Both the position numbers and the translations under genes were made by a program. Of a stretch of 64,000 bases of DNA, positions 58,106 through 64,000 are shown in pieces. Below the pieces are notes generated by a model. The model saw only the letters and a list, made by a program, of their open reading frames with translations. It did not search any database and was not told the origin of the DNA. This stretch comes from Streptomyces antarcticus (lineage in GTDB: Bacteria; Actinomycetota; Actinomycetes; Streptomycetales; Streptomycetaceae): the NCBI RefSeq assembly GCF_026627255.1, contig NZ_JAPNLM010000009.1:186001-250000 (forward strand), read 5' to 3'. Position 1 is the stretch's first letter, and each line of letters begins with the position of its first letter.

Positions 58106-58837
58106 ATGGCCCGCATGACGACACGCGCCCGCTCCTTCGACGCCGCCGCCGCGCTCTACCACTCCCACCGGCCCGGATACCCGGACGCGCTGTTCGACGC
58201 CGTCGAGGAACTCGCCGGGCGGCCCCTCGCCGGAGCGCGCGTGGCCGACGTGGGGGCCGGGACCGGCATCGCCAGCGCCCTGCTGCACGCCCGCGGGGCC
58301 GAGGTCCTCGCCGTGGAGCCCGGTGACGGCATGGCCGCCGAGTTCCGGCGGGCCCACCCGCGGATCCCCCTCGTACGCGGCGACGGGGACCGGCTGCCCC
58401 TGGCCGGCGGCGCCCTCGACCTGCTCACCTACGCCCAGGCCTGGCACTGGACCGATCCGGCCCGCTCCGTCCCCGAAGCCCGCCGCGTGCTGCACCCCGG
58501 CGGCGCGCTCGCGCTGTGGTGGAACGACATGGACACCGCCGTCCCCTGGATCGCCGCACAGGACGCCCGGATCCGGAACCTGTTCGGCGCCGACGCGGCC
58601 GTCTTCCGCGGGCTGCCCCCGGGGCTGGACTTCACCACCCGCGCGATCCGCTGGTCGCGGCGCGTCCCCCTCGACGCCCACCTCGCCAACCACGCCAGCC
58701 ACTCCGCCTTCCTCCTCCTGGGAGCGACCCGCACCCGCGCGTTCCTGGACGGGGAGCGCGCCCGGCTGCTCGCCCGGTTCCCCGACTGCTCCGTCGAGGA
58801 GAGCTACGTGGTCACCCTGAGCCTCGCCGTGCCGTGA
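58106..58837 (+). CDS. Class I SAM-dependent methyltransferase
   Basis: A 243-residue methyltransferase-11-type protein. The start RSFDAAAALYHSHRPGYP is typical of the family, motif I is VADVGAGTGIASALL, acidic end of strand 2 AVEPGDGM, motif II-like LVRGDGDRLPLAGGALDLLTYAQAWHW, and ALWWNDMD. The substrate is unknown. ATG 58106 is used; ATG 58115 is the alternative. Confidence 0.88.
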   Translation: MARMTTRARSFDAAAALYHSHRPGYPDALFDAVEELAGRPLAGARVADVGAGTGIASALLHARGAEVLAVEPGDGMAAEFRRAHPRIPLVRGDGDRLPLAGGALDLLTYAQAWHWTDPARSVPEARRVLHPGGALALWWNDMDTAVPWIAAQDARIRNLFGADAAVFRGLPPGLDFTTRAIRWSRRVPLDAHLANHASHSAFLLLGATRTRAFLDGERARLLARFPDCSVEESYVVTLSLAVP

Positions 58838-58857
58838 CCCCGCACCGGGCCGCCGCC

Positions 58858-59853
58858 TCACCGCCCCCGCGGCCGGGGCGCCGCGAGGACCTCCGCCCGG
58901 CAGGCCGACGGCGTACCCCACGCGTCCCGCAGCGGGCGGGCCTTGCGCAGCCACAGGGACAGGTCCAGCTCCTCTGTGTAGCCCACCGCCCCGTGCAGCT
59001 GGAGCGCCGACATCGCCGCCCGGTACGCGGACTCCCCGGCCGTGAGCTTCGCCGCCGCCACGTCGGCCGGGTCCAGGGACAGCGCCGCCGCCCACACCAG
59101 CGGCCGGGCGAACTCCAGCCCCAGCAGGGTGTCCGCCAGCCGGTGCTTGACCGCCTGGAAGCCGCCGATCGGCACCCCGAACTGGGTGCGCCGCTTCGCG
59201 TACTCCACCGTCCGGGCCAGCAGTGCCTCGCCGACGCCCAGGCACTGGGCCGCCGTCAGCAGCCGCGCCCAGCGCGCCGCCGTCCGCGCCGCCTCCAGCA
59301 CCCGGGGCCCGGCGGCCAGGAGTTCGCCCCCGGCCGGCGGGACGGACAGCCGCCGGGCCGGGTCCGTGGAGGCCAGGAGCGGACCGCCGCCGCCCGCGGC
59401 GAGCCGGAGCTCGCCCGCCCCCGACACCGTGAAGCAGTACGAGGCCGCGTCCGCGTCCAGGGCGTACGGACTCCCGCCCGGCAGCGTCAGCGTCGCCGAC
59501 GCCCCGCCCCCGGCCAGCGCCGGCAGGAACCGCTTGGCCGGGGCCTCCTCGTCCAGCTCCGCCAGCAGGACGCAGGCGGCCGCCGTCTCCACCACGGGCC
59601 CCGGCACCCCGGCCCGGCCCAGCTCCACGAAGCCGAGCGCCAGCTCCGGCGGGAGCGGCCCCAGGCCCTCGTACGCCTCGGGCACGGCCAGCGCGAACAG
59701 GCCCGTGTCCGCGAGCCTCGACCAGAGGGTGCGCCCGGGCCCGTGCCGCCCGCCGGCCCAGTCCCGTACGGCGGCCGGGACGTCGGCGGCGGCCAGCAGC
59801 GAGCGCAGCGTACGGGCGAAGTCCGCCTGCTCGTCGGTCGGCAGGAAGCGCAT
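58858..59853 (-). CDS. Acyl-CoA dehydrogenase, small partner
   Basis: A 331-residue ACAD-fold protein, shorter than usual. N-terminal helical domain FLPTDEQADFARTLRSLLAAAD, central beta domain, and C-terminal RRTQFGVPIGGFQAVKHRLADTLLGLEFARPLVW and ALQLHGAVGYTEELDLSLWLRKA. Its ATG shares one base with the stop of the longer ACAD gene (TGATG). Such unequal pairs form alpha2-beta2 enzymes on steroid side-chain or ring CoA esters in mycobacteria (the FadE28-29 and FadE31-32 kind). Confidence 0.9.
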   Translation of the reverse strand: MRFLPTDEQADFARTLRSLLAAADVPAAVRDWAGGRHGPGRTLWSRLADTGLFALAVPEAYEGLGPLPPELALGFVELGRAGVPGPVVETAAACVLLAELDEEAPAKRFLPALAGGGASATLTLPGGSPYALDADAASYCFTVSGAGELRLAAGGGGPLLASTDPARRLSVPPAGGELLAAGPRVLEAARTAARWARLLTAAQCLGVGEALLARTVEYAKRRTQFGVPIGGFQAVKHRLADTLLGLEFARPLVWAAALSLDPADVAAAKLTAGESAYRAAMSALQLHGAVGYTEELDLSLWLRKARPLRDAWGTPSACRAEVLAAPRPRGR

Positions 59854-60998
59854 CAGCGGCGGCCCTTCGGGAGGCCGAGCAGCCGCTCGGCGATGATGTC
59901 GCGCTGGATCTCGTTGGTCCCCGCGTAGATCGGCCCGGCCAGGGAGAAGACCCAGGGCTCGGCCCACTCGCCCTCGGCGAGTTCCGCGTCCGGCCCCAGC
60001 AGGTCCAGCGCCGTCTCGTGCAGGGCGATGTCGTACTGCGACCAGAACACCTTGTTCAGGCTGGACTCGGCGCCGATCGCCTGGCCCGCCGCGAAGCGCG
60101 AGGCGTTCGCCCAGGTGAACAGCTCGTACGCGCGGGCCCCGACGACCGCGTCCGCCACCCTGTCCCGCAGCGCCGTGTCAGCCGGATCGCCGGCCGCCTC
60201 CCACAGGCCCACCAGGCGGTCCGCGGCCGCCAGGAAGCGGCCCGGCGCGCGCAGGGTCAGGCCGCGCTCGTTGCCCGTGGTCGACATGGCGATCCGCCAG
60301 CCCTGCCCCGGCTCCCCGATCACGTCCCGGTCCGGTACGAAGACCCCGTCGAGGAAGAGCTCCGCGAACGCGGGCTTGCCGTCGAGGCGCCCGATGGGCC
60401 GCACCGTCACCCCCGGTGCCCGCAGGTCGAACATCAGGTACGTCAGGCCCTGGTGCGGCTTCGGCGCGTCCGGGTCCGTACGGAAGATGCCGAACGCGCG
60501 GTCGGCGAAGGCGGCCCGCGAGGACCAGGTCTTCTGCCCGGACAGCAGCCAGCCGCCGTCCGTGCGGACCGCCCGCGACGTCAGCGACGCCAGGTCGGAG
60601 CCCGCCTCCGGCTCCGACCAGGCCTGCGCCCAGATCTCCGCGCCGCTCGCCATGGCGGGCAGCACCCGCGCCCGCTGCTCCGCGCTCGCGTGGTCGAAGA
60701 GGGTCGGGGCGAGCAGGCTGATGCCGTTCTGCGAGACCCGGCCGGGCGCGCCCGCCGCCCAGTACTCCTCCTCGAAGACCAGCCAGTGCACGATGTCCAC
60801 GCCCCGGCCCCCGTACTCCTCGGGCCAGGACACCACCGACCAGCGGTCCGCGTGCAGCAGCGCCTCCCACTCCCGGTGGGCTGCGAAACCCTCCGCGGTC
60901 TCCAGGGAGGGGAGGGGGGCCGCGGGGACGTGGGCGGCGAGCCAGGCCCGGGCCTCCGCCCGGAAGGCCAGGGTCCGCGCCGTCTGGGTCAGGTCCAT
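59853..60998 (-). CDS. Acyl-CoA dehydrogenase, large partner
   Basis: A 381-residue ACAD. Seen are WPEEYGGRGVDIVHWLVFEEEYWAAGAP, the FAD/substrate segment AQAWSEPEAGSDLASLTSRAVRTDGGWLLSGQKTWSSRA, and the C-terminal PIYAGTNEIQRDIIAERLLGLP. It is the first gene of the minus-strand pair and faces the SDR-TetR-thiolase unit. The ATG at 60998 gives MDLTQTARTLAFRAEARAWL. The KstR2-like operator lies 34 bases upstream, well placed for repression. Confidence 0.92.
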   Translation of the reverse strand: MDLTQTARTLAFRAEARAWLAAHVPAAPLPSLETAEGFAAHREWEALLHADRWSVVSWPEEYGGRGVDIVHWLVFEEEYWAAGAPGRVSQNGISLLAPTLFDHASAEQRARVLPAMASGAEIWAQAWSEPEAGSDLASLTSRAVRTDGGWLLSGQKTWSSRAAFADRAFGIFRTDPDAPKPHQGLTYLMFDLRAPGVTVRPIGRLDGKPAFAELFLDGVFVPDRDVIGEPGQGWRIAMSTTGNERGLTLRAPGRFLAAADRLVGLWEAAGDPADTALRDRVADAVVGARAYELFTWANASRFAAGQAIGAESSLNKVFWSQYDIALHETALDLLGPDAELAEGEWAEPWVFSLAGPIYAGTNEIQRDIIAERLLGLPKGRR

Positions 60999-61031
60999 CA
61001 GGTGGTCGACTCCATCCGTACATGCTTCCCT

Positions 61032-61045
61032 AACAAGTGTTTGGT
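61032..61045. promoter_or_regulatory. KstR2-like operator between divergent catabolic genes
   Basis: AACAAGTGTTTGGT matches the mycobacterial KstR2 consensus AnCAAGnnCTTGnT at all but one defined base. It is the only such palindrome noticed in the 122-base gap between the acyl-CoA dehydrogenase pair and the SDR gene. The TetR regulator encoded one gene away is the likely binder. Confidence 0.6.
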
Positions 61046-61120
61046 AGGTTAACGTACGGCCATGAGCAGCGTCGAGGAGTTCCGCACCGGGGTCCGGAGC
61101 AGGCCGCGGGAGGTGCGCGC

Positions 61121-61939
61121 GTGAACGCACCCGAGCGCGTGGCCGCACCCGAGCGCGTCAACGCCCCCGAGTACGTCCCCGGCCACGGCCTGCTGCGCGG
61201 CCGCACCGCCGTGATCACCGCCGCCGCCGGAGCCGGCATCGGCGGAGCCACCGCCCGCCGCTTCCTGGAGGAGGGCGCACGCATCGTCATCGGCGACGCC
61301 CACGCCCGCCGCTTGAAGGAGACCGAGACCGCGCTCGCCGCCGAGTTCGGCGCGGACCGCGTCGCCTCCCTGCCCTGCGACGTCACCGACGAGGAGCAGG
61401 TACGGGCCCTGTTCGCACTCGCCGAGCAGACCCACGGCGGCCTCGACGCCGTCGTCAACAACGCCGGCCTCGGCGGCACGGCCGCCCTCGTCGACATGGC
61501 CGACGAACAGTGGTCCCGCGTCCTCGACGTCACCCTGAACGGCACCTTCCGCTGCACCCGCGCCGCGCTCCGCTCGTTCCGGGCCTCCGGCCGGGGCGGG
61601 GTCGTCGTCAACAACGCCTCCGTCGTGGGCTGGCGCGCCCAGGCCGGCCAAGCCCACTACGCCGCCGCCAAGGCCGGCGTGATGGCGCTGACCCGCTGCG
61701 CGGCCCTGGAGGCCGCCGAGTTCGGCGTACGCGTCAACGCCGTCGCCCCCAGCCTGGCCATGCACCCGCACCTGGTGAAGGTCACCAGCGAGGAGCTGCT
61801 CGCCGAACTCACCGCCCGCGAGGCCTTCGGCCGCTACGCCGAGCCCTGGGAGGTCGCCAACGTCATCGTCTTCCTGGCCAGCGGCTACTCGTCGTACATG
61901 ACGGGCGAGACCGTCTCGGTCAGCAGTCAGCACCCGTAG
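61121..61939 (+). CDS. Short-chain dehydrogenase (beta-oxidation / IpdF-like)
   Basis: A 272-residue SDR. AVITAAAGAGIGGATARRFLEEG is a variant NAD loop (TAAAGAGIG in place of TGxxxGIG), with VIGDAH, NNAG, VVVNNASVVGWRAQAG, YAAAKAGVMALTRC and VNAVAPSLAM. TAAAGxGIG loops occur in SDRs of fatty-acid and steroid breakdown. The GTG is preceded by GGGAGG. A preamble with repeated APERV (residues 3-15) comes before the fold. It precedes the regulator by 15 bases. Confidence 0.88.
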   Translation: MNAPERVAAPERVNAPEYVPGHGLLRGRTAVITAAAGAGIGGATARRFLEEGARIVIGDAHARRLKETETALAAEFGADRVASLPCDVTDEEQVRALFALAEQTHGGLDAVVNNAGLGGTAALVDMADEQWSRVLDVTLNGTFRCTRAALRSFRASGRGGVVVNNASVVGWRAQAGQAHYAAAKAGVMALTRCAALEAAEFGVRVNAVAPSLAMHPHLVKVTSEELLAELTAREAFGRYAEPWEVANVIVFLASGYSSYMTGETVSVSSQHP

Positions 61940-61954
61940 GCCCAGAATGGGCGC

Positions 61955-62653
61955 GTGCCAACGAACAAGCCGAAAGCCGCGAACCAGCCGACCGCCGAGA
62001 ACGGGCCGACGGCCGGGAAGAAGCGGACCGCCGCGAAGAACCAAACCGCCACGAAGAAGCCGCAGGTGACCGCATCGCCCGAGCGCCGCCGCGAACTCCT
62101 CGCCGCCGCCGCCGAGGTGTTCGCCGCGCAGGGCTACAACGCCACCACCGTCCGCAAGATCGCCGACGCCGCCGGCATGCTCGCCGGCAGCCTCTACTAC
62201 CACTTCGATTCGAAGGAATCGATGCTCGACGAGATCCTGTCGGACTTCCTGACCGAGCTGTGGGAGGGCTACGACACCGTCCTCGCCGCCGGCCTCGGCC
62301 CCAGGGAGACCATCGAGGCCCTCGTCACCGAGTCCTTCCGGGAGATCGACCGGCACCGCGCCGCCGTCGCGATCTACCAGAAGGAGTCCCGCACCCTCGC
62401 CCCCCAGCCCCGCTTCCACTACCTCTCCGACTCGCAGCAGAAGTTCGAGAAGGCGTGGCTGGGAACGCTCGAGCGGGGGGTCGCGGCCAAGGTCTTCCGC
62501 GCCGACCTCGACGTCCGCCTCACCTACCGCTTCGTACGCGACACGGTGTGGGTGGCGGCTTCCTGGTACCGGCCGGGCGGACAGCACAGTCCCGAGGAGA
62601 TCGCCCGCCAGTACCTGTCGATGGTGCTGGACGGGATCGCCCTGCGCACGTAA
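61955..62653 (+). CDS. TetR-family regulator, KstR2-like
   Basis: A 232-residue regulator. A Lys/Ala/Thr-rich tail of ~40 residues precedes the HTH: RRRELLAAAAEVFAAQGYNATTVRKIADAAGMLAGSLYYHFDSKESMLDEIL. The C-terminal ligand domain contains HRAAVAIYQKESRTLAPQPRFHYL and RFVRDTVWVAASWYRPGG, as in KstR2, which senses a CoA thioester of a steroid C/D-ring fragment. The operator-like site upstream of the SDR gene supports this. Direct orthology is not proved. Confidence 0.85.
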   Translation: MPTNKPKAANQPTAENGPTAGKKRTAAKNQTATKKPQVTASPERRRELLAAAAEVFAAQGYNATTVRKIADAAGMLAGSLYYHFDSKESMLDEILSDFLTELWEGYDTVLAAGLGPRETIEALVTESFREIDRHRAAVAIYQKESRTLAPQPRFHYLSDSQQKFEKAWLGTLERGVAAKVFRADLDVRLTYRFVRDTVWVAASWYRPGGQHSPEEIARQYLSMVLDGIALRT

Positions 62654-62672
62654 CCGATCCAGAGGAGTCCCG

Positions 62673-63830
62673 ATGCCCGAGGCCTACATAGTCGACGCCG
62701 TACGCACCCCCGTCGGACGGCGCAAGGGAGGCCTGTCGGCGGTCCACCCGGCCGACCTGGGCGCGCACGTCCTGAAGGCGCTCGTCGAGCGGTCGGGCGT
62801 CGACCCGTCGGCGGTGGAGGACGTGGTGTTCGGCTGCCTCGACACGGTCGGCCCGCAGGCGGGCGACATCGCCCGGACCGCCTGGCTGGCGGCGGGCCTT
62901 CCGGAGGAGGTTCCGGGGGTCACCGTGGACCGGCAGTGCGGCTCCTCGCAGCAGGCGGTGCACTTCGCGGCGCAGGGCGTGCTCTCCGGAACCCAGGACC
63001 TGGTGGTCGCGGGCGGCACCCAGAACATGTCGATGATCCCGATCGCCTTCGCCTCACGGCAGGCGGCGGAGCCCCTCGGCCTCACCGAGGGCCCGTACGC
63101 CGGATCGGAGGGCTGGCGGGCTCGCTACGGCGACGCCCCCGTCAACCAGTTCCACGGCGCCCAGCTCATCGCCGAGAAGTGGGGGATCACCCGCCGGGAC
63201 ATGGAGGAGTTCGCGCTCCGCTCGCACCTGCGGGCGCTGCGCGCGATCGACGAGGGCCGCTTCGACCGCGAGACGGTGGCCTACGGGGACGTGACGGCCG
63301 ACGAGGGCCCCCGCCGGGACACGACGCTGGAGAAGATGGCGGCCCTGAAGCCCGTCGTCGAGGGCGGCACCATCACGGCGGCCGTCTCCTCCCAGGTCTC
63401 GGACGGCGCGGCGGCGATGCTGATCGCCTCGGAGCGGGCGGTACGGGAGCACGGCCTGCGGCCGCGGGCCCGCATCCACCACCTCTCGGTGCGCGGCGAG
63501 GACCCCATCCGGATGCTGTCGGCGCCGATCCCGGCCACGGCGTACGCGCTGAAGAAGACCGGCATGGCGCTGGCCGACATCGACCTGGTGGAGATCAACG
63601 AGGCCTTCGCGCCGGTCGTGCTGGCCTGGCTGAAGGAGACCGGCGCCGACCCGGAGCGGGTCAACGTCAACGGCGGCGCCATCGCCCTCGGCCACCCGCT
63701 CGGCGCGACGGGCGTGAAGCTGATGACGACGCTGCTGCACGAGCTGGAGCGCACGGGGGGCCGCTTCGGCCTCCAGACCATGTGCGAGGGCGGCGGCCAG
63801 GCCAACGTCACGATCATCGAACGGCTGTAG
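62673..63830 (+). CDS. Acetyl-CoA acyltransferase (thiolase, FadA6-like)
   Basis: A 385-residue thiolase. The nucleophilic Cys is in VTVDRQCGSSQQAVHFAAQGV, NEAFAPVVLAW gives the catalytic His/Asn region, VNVNGGAIALGHPLGATGVKLMTTLLHELE the C-terminal His loop, and LQTMCEGGGQANVTIIERL the second Cys. It cleaves beta-ketoacyl-CoA to acetyl-CoA and shortened acyl-CoA. With the TetR, SDR and ACAD pair it completes most of a beta-oxidation cycle; a hydratase is not in view. The remaining 170 bases of the window show no gene. Confidence 0.93.
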   Translation: MPEAYIVDAVRTPVGRRKGGLSAVHPADLGAHVLKALVERSGVDPSAVEDVVFGCLDTVGPQAGDIARTAWLAAGLPEEVPGVTVDRQCGSSQQAVHFAAQGVLSGTQDLVVAGGTQNMSMIPIAFASRQAAEPLGLTEGPYAGSEGWRARYGDAPVNQFHGAQLIAEKWGITRRDMEEFALRSHLRALRAIDEGRFDRETVAYGDVTADEGPRRDTTLEKMAALKPVVEGGTITAAVSSQVSDGAAAMLIASERAVREHGLRPRARIHHLSVRGEDPIRMLSAPIPATAYALKKTGMALADIDLVEINEAFAPVVLAWLKETGADPERVNVNGGAIALGHPLGATGVKLMTTLLHELERTGGRFGLQTMCEGGGQANVTIIERL

Positions 63831-64000
63831 GCCCGGCGGTCCCGGCGGCGGCCGTGACCGTTCCGGTGGCAGGCCCGGCAGCGGGGCCCGCGACGGGCCC
63901 GCGCCGGCCCCGTCGCGTCCGGACCGGACCCGGCCCCTCACACCCCCCGCTCAACCGTCCGAAACGAATTCCCCCGCAGGGCGCGCGGTGCGGCCCGGCG

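Overview
This is a high-GC actinobacterial chromosome segment, almost certainly Streptomyces. The signs are strong third-position G/C bias, frequent GTG starts, 4-bp ATGA/GTGA stop-start overlaps, and a gene order (dnaE, his operon, trpE, trpC-trpM-trpB-trpA, dsbA-like, lgt, ADP-ribosylglycohydrolase operon, gltB-gltD) that I remember from Streptomyces core chromosomes. No IS element, prophage, plasmid gene or CRISPR array was seen.

Layout. 1-6.6 kb: a DsbA-like protein cut off by the window edge, a membrane protein, a DUF2252 protein and the replicative polymerase dnaE, ending at a 24-bp perfect terminator stem. 6.6-13.9 kb: a small basic protein, a NYN-domain protein, an ABC exporter pair with a DUF2567 protein, a YbaK-type deacylase, a Lon-substrate-binding-domain protein and a membrane protein with a repeat-like polar region. 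14.0-19.8 kb: hisD-hisC-hisB-(55-aa membrane protein)-hisH-hisA/priA-(RidA-like)-hisF, closely spaced or overlapping. 20.0-27.7 kb: a TIGR03085 protein, hisI, trpE, a trp-associated membrane protein, an HGxxPAAW protein, a DUF2752 protein, then trpC-trpM-trpB-trpA. 27.8-30.0 kb: a second DsbA-like thiol protein and lgt. 30.3-31.7 kb: a Tat-exported beta-helix protein.

31.6-40.4 kb (minus strand) is the most unusual locus: a seven-gene, mostly translationally coupled operon of four ADP-ribosylglycohydrolase paralogues followed by a ribokinase-type sugar kinase, a CaiB-type CoA-transferase and a CitE-type lyase. Two paralogues keep the metal-binding motifs and two have diverged from them. 40.6-47.8 kb: a VIT-family transporter, then glutamate synthase gltB-gltD behind a GlnR-like site, ending in two hairpins. 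47.9-49.5 kb is a decay island with a frameshifted GntR regulator, two fragments of regulators and a helical-repeat protein broken several times.

49.8-64 kb is accessory: a secreted DUF1906 protein, a PNPOx-like protein, a VWA protein, a PadR regulator divergent from a flavin oxidoreductase-SDR-esterase operon, a tRNA-like sequence, small proteins and a methyltransferase. It ends in a divergent fatty-acid/steroid-type catabolic locus (two acyl-CoA dehydrogenases facing SDR-TetR-thiolase) whose shared intergenic region carries a near-match to the mycobacterial KstR2 operator.
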